Below are positions 8,978 through 18,234 of a stretch of DNA of 64,000 nt, in pieces. Position numbers and translations under genes: made by a program. This DNA comes from Bacillota bacterium. Its GTDB lineage: Bacteria; Bacillota; Clostridia; Lachnospirales; Lachnospiraceae. The notes beneath the pieces were generated by a model that was given only the letters and a program-made list of their open reading frames with translations, searched no databases and was not told where the DNA came from. The stretch's first letter is position 1. Each line of letters starts with the position of its first letter. The stretch is from NCBI GenBank assembly GCA_023437365.1, contig JAEZGK010000003.1, positions 62,001 through 126,000 of the forward strand, given 5' to 3'.

Positions 8978-9140
8978 TCTATTCCTTAGCCTTCTTTTGC
9001 CTCCGCCCCTTTGCATACAAAACCGGTCGCTACCGTCGAGGAAAAGGGTGGACGAACTATTTCAAATCAAGTATAATTAGCTAAATACATTCGGCTGATA
9101 TTCAAAATAGCCGGAGGCAGGAGGAAAGGCAAGGTAGCTT

Positions 9141-9887
9141 ATGGCAAAGAGGACGAAAAGGTTGACTTCTCAGACAGAGAATCAGGAGGAAATCCGTATT
9201 AATAAATTCTTAAGTGAAGCAGGTATTTGCTCTCGCCGCGAGGCAGATCGTTATATAGAAGAGGGCAAGGTCAAGATAGATGGTCAGATAGCTCAGATGG
9301 GTTCCAAGGTAACGAAGCACAGTCAGGTAACCTTTTGTGGTAAACCGGTAAAAAAAGAAGAGAAGCTGGTCTTAATAGCGTTCAATAAGCCTGAGGGGAT
9401 CGTCTGCACCACAGATCATAAAGAACCGGATAATATTGTGGATTATATCGGTTACGGTATGCGAATTTACCCCATCGGCCGCCTGGACAAGGATTCGGAG
9501 GGTTTGATTCTGCTAACGAATGACGGAAATATCGTTAATAAGATCCTTCGGGCTGAGAATAAGCATGAGAAGGAATATGTCGTTACCGTCAATAAGGAAA
9601 TCACGGCAGACTTCCTTAAGAAGATGTCCTCTGGGGTCCCGATTCTGGATACGGTAACTAAACCCTGTAAAATTGAACAGATAGATAAGAATACCTTCAG
9701 CATCATTCTCACCCAGGGGCTGAATCGACAGATCAGGCGAATGTGTGAACATTTTGAATACCGGGTTGTCAACCTGAGACGTATTCGGATTATGAATATC
9801 AGATTGGGCAGATTAAAGGTTGGAGATTATCGCAACGTAACGGAGAAGGAGATTGAGGAGTTGACGAAGGCCTTTTCCAATAAATAA
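9141..9887 (+). CDS. rluF: RluF-type 23S rRNA pseudouridine synthase
   Basis: A 248-residue RsuA/RluB/E/F-family enzyme that isomerises a uridine in 23S rRNA (position 2604 in the E. coli RluF family). The N-terminal S4 RNA-binding domain (about 16-65) begins with IRINKFLSEAGICSRREAD. The catalytic domain has the motif II GRLDKDSEGL with the catalytic Asp, and the conserved GLNRQIRRMCEHFEYRV segment. The last is typical of RluF rather than RsuA, as is the following NLRRIRIMNI. The ATG at 9141 has a weak AAGG eight bases upstream. No partner gene is evident; ligA follows after 99 bp. Confidence 0.92.
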   Translation: MAKRTKRLTSQTENQEEIRINKFLSEAGICSRREADRYIEEGKVKIDGQIAQMGSKVTKHSQVTFCGKPVKKEEKLVLIAFNKPEGIVCTTDHKEPDNIVDYIGYGMRIYPIGRLDKDSEGLILLTNDGNIVNKILRAENKHEKEYVVTVNKEITADFLKKMSSGVPILDTVTKPCKIEQIDKNTFSIILTQGLNRQIRRMCEHFEYRVVNLRRIRIMNIRLGRLKVGDYRNVTEKEIEELTKAFSNK

Positions 9888-9986
9888 AGAATATCCTGAT
9901 TTTATATAAAGAGGCACCAAATGGAGATTACCTGTGCTATGATTTAAGAAATGGAGTAAATTCATGTAAGGAAGGGAAAGAGTATC

Positions 9987-11981
9987 ATGGAAATCAGAGA
10001 AGAGATAGAACAGCTCAGAGCTTTGCTTAGTTATCATAGTGACCGCTATTACAATCAGGATGATCCGGAGATATCCGATTATGATTATGATCAGCTGTCA
10101 TTGAAGCTTCGTAAGCTGGAACAGGAGAATCCACAGTATGCAGATGACCAGTCACCAACCAAGAAGATCGGAGGAACTGCCAAGAGAGAGGCAGGAGTAT
10201 TGGTAAAGCATAATGTCCCCATGTTGAGCCTTCAGGACGTGTTTTCTAAGGAAGAGGTGTACAGCTTTGTTGAAAAAGTACTGAAGGAACGACCGGATAC
10301 TGTTTTCGTGGTAGAGAAAAAGATAGATGGATTGTCGGTTTCCTTGCGTTATACAGAGGGGAAGCTGACTATGGGAGTCACCAGAGGAGACGGTATTCTT
10401 CAGGGAGAGGATGTTACCGATAATGTCAAGGTAATTAAGGATGTCAAGACTAAGCTCGTTGATGCGCTACCCTATATCGAAATCCGAGGTGAGGTCTATA
10501 TGAAAAACGAAGATTTCGAAGCTGTCAATGAACGGTTAGAAGCAGCAGGGAAGAAGCTTTTTGCCAATCCCAGAAACTGCTCGGCAGGGACGCTGCGTCA
10601 GCTTGATCCGGAGATAGTCAGGGAACGGAAGCTTTCCCTTTTTATATTCAATGTACAGGATACGAACGGTATTACCTTTACATCCCACTCAGAGAGCCTG
10701 GAGTGGCTGCAGAAGCAGGGAATTAAGGTGATTGAGGGTTATAGAAAATGCAGGACTGCAGATGAGGTATGGGAAGCCATCACCCAGATCGGAGAGGAAC
10801 GCGGTAATCTTCCGTACGATATCGACGGTGCGGTAGTCAAAGTGGATAGTTTAAGAGACAGGGAACATTTCGGAGCCACCTCGAAGGTACCTCGCTGGGC
10901 AATCGCATATAAGTATCCACCGGAGGAGAAGGAAACGGTGGTAAAGGAGATTCGGCTGACTGTCGGCAGGACGGGCAGAATTACTCCGACTGCAATTTTT
11001 GAGCCAATCAGACTCTGTGGTACGAATGTAGAGCGTGCGACACTGCATAATCAGGATCGTATCGATGAACTGGACGTACGAATAGGGGATACCATAGTTG
11101 TACGAAAGGCCGGGGAGATCATCCCTGAGGTATTGTCCGTAAATAAAGCAAAACGTCCGGAAGATACCGTACCCTTCAGGATATCTTCTACCTGTCCCAG
11201 CTGCGGTGCACCTACAGTACGGGATGCCAACACGGCAGACACAAGATGTACCAATCTTAACTGTCCTGCACAGCTTTCTCAGCATATCATGAATTTTGTC
11301 GGGCGAAATGCAATGGATATTAAGGGCTTTGGTGAAGCCTATGTAGAGATACTCATACAGCAGGGTTATTTAAAGGATATTGCTGATATCTATGATCTGA
11401 AGAATTATCGTGAGGAGCTGATTGAAAAAGGACTGATTGGTAAAGAAAAGAACACCGATAAGCTTCTTAAGGCAATCGAAGATAGTAAGAAGAACGATAT
11501 TGACCGTTTGATTACCGGACTGGGGATTAAGAATATCGGCCGTCAGGCAGGAACACAGCTAAAGAAGCATTTTCGGTCCCTGTACGAATTGAAGACTGCT
11601 TCTTATGAGGAATTGGTTGCAGTAAATGATGTCGGTGATATTACAGCAAGGTCAATTGTTGAATTCTTTGCAAATGAGGATAATATGAAAATACTTGACC
11701 GTCTTGAGATGGTCGGAATGAACTTTTATTCCCAGGCCGAAGAAACTTCAGGGGACCGTTTTCTCAATCTGACCTTTGTTATTACAGGTACGCTTCCCAA
11801 TATGGGTAGGACTGAGATGGAGGAATTGGTTACGAAGCATGGAGGGAAGGTATCCGGAAGCGTATCCAAAAAGACGAGCTACGTGATTGCAGGAGAGAAT
11901 GCCGGAAGCAAATTAACGAAAGCGCAAGAGCTTGGCATACCTGTTCTTTCGGAGGCTGAATTGTTGGAAATGCTTCAATAG
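9987..11981 (+). CDS. ligA: NAD-dependent DNA ligase
   Basis: A 664-residue replicative and repair ligase that seals nicks with NAD+. Domain order is complete: the Ia domain with the NAD-binding YYNQDDPEISDYDYD segment, the adenylation domain with KIDG where Lys112 is the nucleophile, the OB fold, a four-cysteine zinc finger (CPSCG...CTNLNCPAQ), helix-hairpin-helix repeats (about 430-575) and a C-terminal BRCT domain (from about 588, NLTFVITGTLPNMGRTEME). AAGGAAGGGAAAG precedes the ATG. An extended -10 (TGC-TATGAT, 9935-9943) lies 44 bases upstream and could be its promoter. The usual clostridial partners pcrA and gatCAB are not adjacent. Confidence 0.97.
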   Translation: MEIREEIEQLRALLSYHSDRYYNQDDPEISDYDYDQLSLKLRKLEQENPQYADDQSPTKKIGGTAKREAGVLVKHNVPMLSLQDVFSKEEVYSFVEKVLKERPDTVFVVEKKIDGLSVSLRYTEGKLTMGVTRGDGILQGEDVTDNVKVIKDVKTKLVDALPYIEIRGEVYMKNEDFEAVNERLEAAGKKLFANPRNCSAGTLRQLDPEIVRERKLSLFIFNVQDTNGITFTSHSESLEWLQKQGIKVIEGYRKCRTADEVWEAITQIGEERGNLPYDIDGAVVKVDSLRDREHFGATSKVPRWAIAYKYPPEEKETVVKEIRLTVGRTGRITPTAIFEPIRLCGTNVERATLHNQDRIDELDVRIGDTIVVRKAGEIIPEVLSVNKAKRPEDTVPFRISSTCPSCGAPTVRDANTADTRCTNLNCPAQLSQHIMNFVGRNAMDIKGFGEAYVEILIQQGYLKDIADIYDLKNYREELIEKGLIGKEKNTDKLLKAIEDSKKNDIDRLITGLGIKNIGRQAGTQLKKHFRSLYELKTASYEELVAVNDVGDITARSIVEFFANEDNMKILDRLEMVGMNFYSQAEETSGDRFLNLTFVITGTLPNMGRTEMEELVTKHGGKVSGSVSKKTSYVIAGENAGSKLTKAQELGIPVLSEAELLEMLQ

Positions 11982-12020
11982 ATTAAAAAGGGATATTATG
12001 GATAAACTTGTGATTGTTTG

Positions 12021-12049
12021 TTGATTTATTTAGAAAATCATGTTATGAT
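12021..12049 (+). promoter_or_regulatory. metA promoter
   Basis: TTGATT (12021-12026), 17-bp spacer, TATGAT (12044-12049) with TGT directly before it. I see no S-box or T-box; only about 40 bases separate the expected transcript start from the ATG. Confidence 0.65.
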
Positions 12050-12089
12050 ATTTTTTACTATGACAAAAATGCGAAGATGGTGATGAAGG

Positions 12090-12995
12090 ATGCCGATTAG
12101 AGTTCAAAGTGATTTTCCGGCGAAGAAGGTTCTGGAAGATGAAAATATATTTGTGATGGATGAGACCAGAGCAATGCATCAGGACATCCGTCCGCTACAG
12201 ATTGCAATATTGAATCTGATGCCAATCAAAGAGGATACTGAGGTACAGCTGCTTCGGAGCCTTTCTAATACTCCGCTTCAGGTAGATGTTACTTTCCTGA
12301 CTACGGAGACCTATGTTGGGTCTCATACTCCCACAAGTCATTTGGATCAGTTTTATCTGACCTTTGAGGATGTGAAAGACCGCAAATTCGATGGTTTAAT
12401 TATTACCGGGGCACCGGTGGAGCAGATGGAGTTCGAGAAGGTCACTTATTGGGATGAACTGGTGCGCATTATGAAGTGGTCTGCAACAAATGTCACTTCG
12501 ACACTCCACATCTGCTGGGGAGCGCAGGCAGGTCTCTATTATCATTACGGAGTGAAGAAAAGCTCATTGGATCAGAAGATGTTTGGAATCTTTGAGCATA
12601 GGGTCATGGAACGAAAAGTACCGTTTGTCCGAGGCTTTGACGATGTTTTCTATGCACCTCATTCCAGATATACGACCGTTACAAGGGAAGAGATCCAAAA
12701 ATGCAAGGAATTAACTGTACTTGCGGAGTCGGAGGAGGCCGGTGTATTTATCGTCATTGCAGAGGACGGTAAACAGATATTTGTCATGGGACATCCCGAG
12801 TATGACAGAATATCTCTGGATAAAGAATATAAAAGAGATGTAGCAAAGGGTTTGGATATCGCACTGCCGAAGAACTATTATCCGGAGGATCAGCCTGAAT
12901 CAAGGCCGAATCTTGTCTGGAGAGCACATGCGAATGCTATGTACACAAACTGGCTGAATTATTATGTATACCAAGTTACACCATATGAGTTATGA
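12090..12995 (+). CDS. metA: Homoserine O-acetyltransferase, MetA type
   Basis: A 301-residue enzyme that activates homoserine in methionine synthesis. The MetA fold is complete: Cys142 in HICWGAQAGLYYHYG is the acyl-enzyme nucleophile, and His235 and Glu237 in MGHPEYD complete the active site. Residue 111 is Glu, in ITGAPVEQMEFEKV. In studied MetA enzymes Glu at 111 goes with acetyl-CoA and Gly with succinyl-CoA, so the product should be O-acetylhomoserine despite the usual name homoserine succinyltransferase. Length and start match the family. It is monocistronic, with its own promoter and no SAM-riboswitch. Confidence 0.95.
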   Translation: MPIRVQSDFPAKKVLEDENIFVMDETRAMHQDIRPLQIAILNLMPIKEDTEVQLLRSLSNTPLQVDVTFLTTETYVGSHTPTSHLDQFYLTFEDVKDRKFDGLIITGAPVEQMEFEKVTYWDELVRIMKWSATNVTSTLHICWGAQAGLYYHYGVKKSSLDQKMFGIFEHRVMERKVPFVRGFDDVFYAPHSRYTTVTREEIQKCKELTVLAESEEAGVFIVIAEDGKQIFVMGHPEYDRISLDKEYKRDVAKGLDIALPKNYYPEDQPESRPNLVWRAHANAMYTNWLNYYVYQVTPYEL

Positions 12996-13225
12996 GTTGA
13001 GCTTGGCAGGATTTTGGTAGTTAGTAATATCACTCCGTAGGTTGAATAGGGGGAGCCTGGAATTGGAATGAATGGCTGCACTACAGGAGCGATTGGAAAA
13101 GTAGGCTCTTACATAAGCTGCGAAGCGATAGGGAAAGTGTAAGACCTAATACTATGATCATGTTCAGTAGGCATGGATGTGATTTGAACATTTGAATTCA
13201 GTTTTTAGTTGGGGGACTAGGTTGT

Positions 13226-14629
13226 ATGAAACTGATCAATGCGTTACAAAGCAAGCCTACACTTTTATTGATGTTGATGATAGCAATCGTGAGCTTACTT
13301 ATCATTGGCGTTGTTGTAGTTTTGCTTTGCCGTTTGGCTAACGAAAAAAAAGTTACCGAAGCGGCTCTGGAATTAAAAAGAATTACAAACAGTATCCGGG
13401 CCGGACTGGTTCATTTTAACCTTGAGGATTGCAGGATTCTTTATGCTAGTCAGGGCTTTTATGAAATGCTGGGGTATGATAAGAGTTCCGCCAGATCAGA
13501 GAGTAAATTTAATTTACTCGATTTTATTGATTCAAGGGATACTCATTTTTTGGATTCAGTAAGAGTACAGCTGGAGAATGATGTAATCAGATGTGAGACC
13601 AGAATGATATCCAAGGAAGGCAATGTTCTGCATACCTTGATGACGGGGAATAAAGCACTGGCTAAGGATGGGAGCCATACCTTATCCGTGGTGTTTGTGG
13701 ATATATCAGAGCAGAAGAAGATGCAGGAGTTGATTCTTTTGGAAGGGGAACGGTATCGGATCGCCACGGAGATTTCCCAAGATGTATTATTTGAATATCA
13801 TATTCAAAAGGATGAAATGATCTTCACGGACAAGTTCAAGGAGCTGTTCGGATACAATCCGCTCATCGATGATTTCTATTCTAAGTCTGAATTGCGTAGG
13901 AATACCATCCACCCGGATGATTGGGGAATCTATTTGGAATTATGCGAAGAGCTTAGACGAGGGGAAGGCATAATCGAGGCCGAATTCCGTATCAAGGGTA
14001 ATATGAATGCATACATCTGGTGTCAGCTGTTGGGAAAGACAATATATGATGATGATAAAAATCCCATTCGGATTATCGGTAAGCTGGTTAATATCGACAC
14101 TCAGAAGAGAGAGCTGGAAGCTTTGGAATACAAGGCAACCAGAGATCCGCTGACCGGAGTATATAATAAGGAAATTACGATTAAAAAGATAGATAAGTTC
14201 ATATCCGGTAATAAAAACGGACTGCATGTTCTTATGTTCGTTGATTTTGATGATTTTAAGAAAATCAACGATACCTACGGACATCTGCTGGGAGATAAGG
14301 TATTGGTTCATGTGATCGGCTGTATCAAGGAACGATTTCATGATGGAGAGATCATTGGACGTATCGGCGGCGATGAGTTTGTAGTATTCATGGGCAATAT
14401 TATAGACATCAACGAGGTATTGATTAAGGCTAAACAGTTAAAGGAAGCTTTGGATACGGTTTTTGTTTACAATGAGCAGTCTGTAAAGATATCAGCAAGT
14501 ATCGGTATCGCAATTTATCCTGAGGCAGGACATCATTACGAACAATTGATCTTCCATGCGGACCAGGCTTTATATGAGGTCAAGGAACAGGGCAAGAACG
14601 ATTTTATGGTATATAAGCCGGCTATCTAA
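13226..14629 (+). CDS. Membrane-anchored PAS-PAS-GGDEF diguanylate cyclase
   Basis: A 467-residue protein likely to make cyclic di-GMP. One membrane segment (about 13-36) is followed by a PAS domain (about 50-165), a second PAS domain of the PAS_3 type (about 170-290) ending in a PAC motif, and a GGDEF domain (about 300-465) with intact GGDEF at 381-385 in GRIGGDEFVVFMG. No EAL or HD-GYP domain is present. The inhibitory RxxD site expected just before the motif is not in register: HDGE sits there, and an RFHD occurs two residues too far upstream. Product inhibition may therefore be absent. GGGGGAC precedes the ATG. The 3' end overlaps the convergent spoVB gene by 8 bp. The 230 bp upstream holds no recognisable riboswitch. 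Confidence 0.92.
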   Translation: MKLINALQSKPTLLLMLMIAIVSLLIIGVVVVLLCRLANEKKVTEAALELKRITNSIRAGLVHFNLEDCRILYASQGFYEMLGYDKSSARSESKFNLLDFIDSRDTHFLDSVRVQLENDVIRCETRMISKEGNVLHTLMTGNKALAKDGSHTLSVVFVDISEQKKMQELILLEGERYRIATEISQDVLFEYHIQKDEMIFTDKFKELFGYNPLIDDFYSKSELRRNTIHPDDWGIYLELCEELRRGEGIIEAEFRIKGNMNAYIWCQLLGKTIYDDDKNPIRIIGKLVNIDTQKRELEALEYKATRDPLTGVYNKEITIKKIDKFISGNKNGLHVLMFVDFDDFKKINDTYGHLLGDKVLVHVIGCIKERFHDGEIIGRIGGDEFVVFMGNIIDINEVLIKAKQLKEALDTVFVYNEQSVKISASIGIAIYPEAGHHYEQLIFHADQALYEVKEQGKNDFMVYKPAI

Positions 14630-16199
14630 AATCCTTTCTGGAGATAGCCCTGGTAGCATATAGAAAACAGACGCAAATGACGCATAACAGGAGACAGAAG
14701 GTCAGTAGAAATACTACTTCGTTCATGTGCGTCATTTTTTTGATATACTCATAGCTTACCTTTAGAAAATAACCTGCTATAGTAACGATAATAGCAGGTT
14801 TTACCATGCTATCTCCAAGGCTTATGGAAAGGTGAACATTTCTCAGTACGGCAAAGGTATCAAGTCCTGTGACAATCATCTGACCGATCAGAAGGGAGAC
14901 CAGATATCCTTTGATTCCAAGTGACGGGATCAGGAAGGCAATCAAAATTATCTTGCATATTGAGCTGATGATGGAATTGATAAAAGTAATGTTGGCTTTT
15001 CCTAACCCGTTGATAATACTTCCTAAGGTGGTTGTCAGGTAAATTAACGGGCAGAGCCAAGCCAGGATAACCAGATAAGTACCGGATAATGTGTTATGAA
15101 ATACAACATTACCGAGATCCTGACCAAAAAGGATGAATAACCCGGTACTGATGATACCGATGATCAGGCTGTATTTTATCGCAATTATGGAAGTCTTTTC
15201 AATCAGCCTCTCATTGTTCATTGCCTGTGCCTCCGATACAGTCGGCAGTACAAGAACAGCTAAGGCATTGATCAGTGCTGTCGGAAACAGAATGAAGGGG
15301 ATGGACATACCGTTGAGAATACCGTAAATCACCAGAGAATCCTTAACACTTAAGCCGGATCTGCGGAGCATTGCGGGTATTAATATTGCTTCGATACTAT
15401 GCAGGATACTGAGTAAAAGCCGGTTTGCGGACAACGGCACGCTTAAGTTTAGCAGGCTGCTCATAATGTGACGGAGACTGTCTTCTATGGCATTGGGATT
15501 CGTCATAGCAGCCTGAAGTTTATCAGGAGAGGAAGTAACAGTGAGGGATACTGAATTATAGATACAGGAAGCAATTTCACCGACGACTAAACCTATGACA
15601 GCCAGTTCACAGGTTACCTTACCATCGCCGTTGCCTGCATAGGTTGCAAGGATATAGACAAAAACGACACGGATGGCTTGTTCTAAAAGCTGTGTTACCG
15701 CAGGTACTCCAGCTTTCTTCAAACCATAATAATAACCATTGATGCAGGCAGTAATTCCACAGAAAGGAAAAGCAGCGGCAAGAATCCTAAGAGATTCTGC
15801 ACTTCTTTTTTCAAGTAGAAATCGCGTGGCAATCAAGTCTGCATTAGAATAGAGAAGGAAGGATAAAAGGACAGCCAGTGAGATAGACAGAAGCAGTCCC
15901 ATGCGGAGTATTTTCCTGACATTTCGTGTATTCCTCCGTCCAAGCTCTGCTGCAACCAGTCGGGAGATGGAGGTCTGAATTCCGGTTGCATAAATAGTAA
16001 AGCATATTCCATAGACCGGAAAGATCAGCTGGTAGATACCCAGCAGTTCTGCACCCATGGTATTGGACAGGAAGATACGATAGAAAAAGCCGATAAATCT
16101 TGTAATGAAGCCTGCAATCGTCAGAATGATGGTTCCTCTGAGAATATTGCTCCGTTTCATCTGTCTTGCCTGCCCGGTAGTCAGTTCTCTGTGTTTCAT
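14622..16199 (-). CDS. spoVB: SpoVB-like polysaccharide flippase (MOP superfamily)
   Basis: A 525-residue integral membrane protein with about 14 hydrophobic segments, of the MurJ/SpoVB/Wzx superfamily that flips lipid-linked oligosaccharides. The N-terminal part (GTIILTIAGFITRFIGFFYR, then a loop ending in LGIYQLIFP) is typical of stage V sporulation protein B, needed for spore cortex formation in Bacillus. The start is supported by GGAAGG nine bases upstream. It converges on the GGDEF gene with an 8-bp overlap. Non-sporulation members of the same superfamily occur in clostridia, so the sporulation role is inferred. Confidence 0.85.
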   Translation of the reverse strand: MKHRELTTGQARQMKRSNILRGTIILTIAGFITRFIGFFYRIFLSNTMGAELLGIYQLIFPVYGICFTIYATGIQTSISRLVAAELGRRNTRNVRKILRMGLLLSISLAVLLSFLLYSNADLIATRFLLEKRSAESLRILAAAFPFCGITACINGYYYGLKKAGVPAVTQLLEQAIRVVFVYILATYAGNGDGKVTCELAVIGLVVGEIASCIYNSVSLTVTSSPDKLQAAMTNPNAIEDSLRHIMSSLLNLSVPLSANRLLLSILHSIEAILIPAMLRRSGLSVKDSLVIYGILNGMSIPFILFPTALINALAVLVLPTVSEAQAMNNERLIEKTSIIAIKYSLIIGIISTGLFILFGQDLGNVVFHNTLSGTYLVILAWLCPLIYLTTTLGSIINGLGKANITFINSIISSICKIILIAFLIPSLGIKGYLVSLLIGQMIVTGLDTFAVLRNVHLSISLGDSMVKPAIIVTIAGYFLKVSYEYIKKMTHMNEVVFLLTFCLLLCVICVCFLYATRAISRKDFR

Positions 16200-16310
16200 A
16201 GCCAGGTTCCTTCCCAGTGCCTTTCTATGTATATATATTTTGAAAGGAGTGAAGTTATGTTACAAGCATTCACAAAGGAGAACGATAAATTGAACTATTT
16301 GCATTGAAAG

Positions 16311-16328
16311 CTGTGATTACTATCACAG
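16311..16328. promoter_or_regulatory. Crp/Fnr-type palindrome TGTGA-N6-TCACA
   Basis: CTGTGAT (16311-16317) and ATCACAG (16322-16328) form a perfect inverted repeat with the exact spacing of Crp/Fnr-family sites. Its centre is about 75 bp upstream of the expected isc transcript start and about 120 bp upstream of the spoVB start codon. Confidence 0.5.
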
Positions 16329-16359
16329 AAATATATAGAGAAAAATGATATAAATATGA

Positions 16360-16388
16360 TTGACAAGAATAATACAAAGTGCTATGCT
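16360..16388 (+). promoter_or_regulatory. Promoter of the isc-mnmA cluster
   Basis: A consensus TTGACA (16360-16365), 17-bp spacer and TATGCT (16383-16388) preceded by TGC. Transcription should start near 16395, just before the triple operator-like repeat. Confidence 0.8.
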
Positions 16389-16391
16389 AAT

Positions 16392-16457
16392 AACCGAGTA
16401 ATTTAATAGGAATTAATTTAATAGGAATTAATTTGATAGGAATTAAAACACTCGGTT
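16392..16457 (+). repeat. Three tandem 15-bp repeats framed by an inverted repeat in the isc leader
   Basis: TAATTTAATAGGAAT is repeated at 16399-16413, 16414-16428 and 16429-16443, the last with one change. The block lies between AACCGAGT (16392-16399) and ACTCGGTT (16450-16457), which can pair and are followed by TTTTG. It sits at about +5 to +50 of the transcript, a good place for autoregulation by the Rrf2 protein encoded next. Confidence 0.75.
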
Positions 16458-16545
16458 TTGCTAACAATAGTAGAGTGCAATTAGTACATAGATAGAACGA
16501 GTAAATAAGTCATGATTTTCGTGACAATAAGATGAGGTGAAGGAC

Positions 16546-17016
16546 ATGAAGCTGTCTACCAAGGGTAGATATGGACTCAGAGCAGTACTGGATCTCGCGG
16601 TACATGCAGATGAGGAAGCAGTTGCTTTAAGCTCAATTGCGGAGCGTCAGCAGATATCAATGAACTATTTGGAGCAGTTGATCGCAAAGCTGAAAAAAGC
16701 CGGTATCGTAACAGGTATTCGGGGGGCACAGGGAGGTTATATGCTGACAAGACCTGCGCATGAAATATCTGTTGGTGAGATTCTGAGGGCATTGGAGGGA
16801 GACTTAAATCCGGTGGACTGTTCAGAGGTCAATAGCGACAGTATATGCAACCACTCCGATTCCTGTGTAACAAAATATGTCTGGAAGCGTATTAGTGATA
16901 GTATAAATGAGGCTGTAGATGGGATAAAGCTTTCAGAACTGGTAAATGAAAGTAAAAAAGTACAGACGGGAACAAACGCCACAGATACGAAAGCAAAACA
17001 GTCATGTGGTAAATAG
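16546..17016 (+). CDS. iscR: Rrf2-family iron-sulfur regulator, IscR type
   Basis: A 156-residue winged-helix regulator: MKLSTKGRYGLRAVLDLA opens the DNA-binding domain and GIRGAQGGYMLTRP forms the wing. Three cysteines at 92, 101 and 107 are placed like the [2Fe-2S] ligands of IscR, so it probably senses cluster status. CymR-like cysteine-metabolism regulators share the fold but usually lack this triad. A GTG nine bases upstream is in frame, but GAGGTGAAGG is best spaced for the ATG at 16546. It leads an operon with iscS (19-bp gap), iscU and probably mnmA, and likely represses it through the tandem repeats in its leader. Confidence 0.92.
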   Translation: MKLSTKGRYGLRAVLDLAVHADEEAVALSSIAERQQISMNYLEQLIAKLKKAGIVTGIRGAQGGYMLTRPAHEISVGEILRALEGDLNPVDCSEVNSDSICNHSDSCVTKYVWKRISDSINEAVDGIKLSELVNESKKVQTGTNATDTKAKQSCGK

Positions 17017-17035
17017 AATATTAGGAGATGACAAC

Positions 17036-18214
17036 ATGGAAAAGAAGATATATTTAGACAATGCTGCTACCACCAAGACCAGACCCGAAGTAGTGGAAGC
17101 TATGCTTCCGTACTTTTATGAGTTATACGGAAACCCCTCCAGTGTGTATGAATTTGCCACTCAAAATAAAAAAGCGGTAGATGAAGCCAGAGGTACAATC
17201 GCAAAAGTACTTGGTGCGGAGAATAATGAGATCTATTTTACCGGCAGCGGTACTGAGGCTGACAATTGGGCTTTGAAGGCAGTCATCGACGCCTATGCCT
17301 CGAAGGGTAATCATATCATTACATCAAAAATCGAGCATCATGCGATTTTGCATTCCTGTGAATATCTTGCAAAGCACGGTGCTGAAGTAACCTATGTGGA
17401 TGTGGATGAAAACGGTATCATTAAGCTGGATCAGCTGGAGAAAGCAATCCGCCCGACCACCGTACTGATATCGGTTATGTTTGCGAATAATGAGATTGGT
17501 ACAATCCAGCCGATTAAGGAAATCGGTGCAATTGCAAAAAAGCATAATATCTTATTCCATACGGATGCAGTACAAGCCTTTTGTCAGCTTCCTATGGATG
17601 TCAACGAGCTGAATATTGACATGCTGAGTGCCAGCGCACACAAGCTGAACGGACCGAAGGGAATTGGCTTCCTTTATATCAGAAAAGGTGTGAAGATCCG
17701 TTCCTTTATTCATGGCGGTGCGCAGGAACGGCAGAGACGTGCAGGTACAGAGAATGTGCCGGGTATTGTTGGTTTTGGAAAGGCTGTAGAGATTGCCCAG
17801 GCCACGATGGCAGAACGCACCGAGAGAGAAAAAAAGCTACGTGATATGTTGATGAAGCGTGTGCTGGAAGAAATCCCGTTTGTACGTGTGAACGGGGATA
17901 AGATAAGAAGATTACCGAACAATGCCAACTTTAGTTTTCAGTTCATTGAAGGAGAATCACTTTTAATCATGCTGGATATGAATAATATCTGTGGCTCCAG
18001 CGGTTCTGCCTGCACTTCAGGGTCCCTAGATCCTTCTCATGTATTGTTGGCCATCGGTCTGCCTCACGAGATTGCACATGGTTCCTTAAGACTCACCTTA
18101 AATGATGAGATCACAGAAGAGGAAATCAATTACACAGTTGACAGAATTAAAGAGATAGTTGAGAAGCTTAGGAAGATGTCACCGCTATATGAGGACTTCA
18201 TGAAAAAAGTGTGA
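17036..18214 (+). CDS. iscS: Cysteine desulfurase
   Basis: A 392-residue PLP enzyme that takes sulfur from cysteine as a persulfide and hands it to IscU and MnmA. The N-terminus KKIYLDNAATTKTRPEVVEA is canonical. Lys203 in SAHKLNGPKG is the PLP Schiff-base lysine and Cys326 in SGSACTSGSLDPSHVL is the persulfide carrier. The start at 17036 is set by TTAGGAGATGAC; an in-frame extension reaching back into iscR is not real. The stop codon lies in the left arm of an 11-bp hairpin that may protect or punctuate the message before iscU. Confidence 0.97.
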   Translation: MEKKIYLDNAATTKTRPEVVEAMLPYFYELYGNPSSVYEFATQNKKAVDEARGTIAKVLGAENNEIYFTGSGTEADNWALKAVIDAYASKGNHIITSKIEHHAILHSCEYLAKHGAEVTYVDVDENGIIKLDQLEKAIRPTTVLISVMFANNEIGTIQPIKEIGAIAKKHNILFHTDAVQAFCQLPMDVNELNIDMLSASAHKLNGPKGIGFLYIRKGVKIRSFIHGGAQERQRRAGTENVPGIVGFGKAVEIAQATMAERTEREKKLRDMLMKRVLEEIPFVRVNGDKIRRLPNNANFSFQFIEGESLLIMLDMNNICGSSGSACTSGSLDPSHVLLAIGLPHEIAHGSLRLTLNDEITEEEINYTVDRIKEIVEKLRKMSPLYEDFMKKV

Positions 18215-18234
18215 AGATAAAGCATCTTCACACT
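18208..18234 (+). promoter_or_regulatory. Hairpin at the iscS stop codon
   Basis: AGTGTGAAGAT (18208-18218) pairs perfectly with ATCTTCACACT (18224-18234) around a 5-nt loop. No T-tract follows, so it is more likely an mRNA-stability or processing hairpin between iscS and iscU than a terminator. On the reverse strand it would be followed by six T residues. Confidence 0.6.

Noticed and set aside
12996..13225. Possible cyclic-di-GMP riboswitch before the GGDEF gene
   Set aside because: No GEMM-like conserved segments are present; the region looks unstructured.
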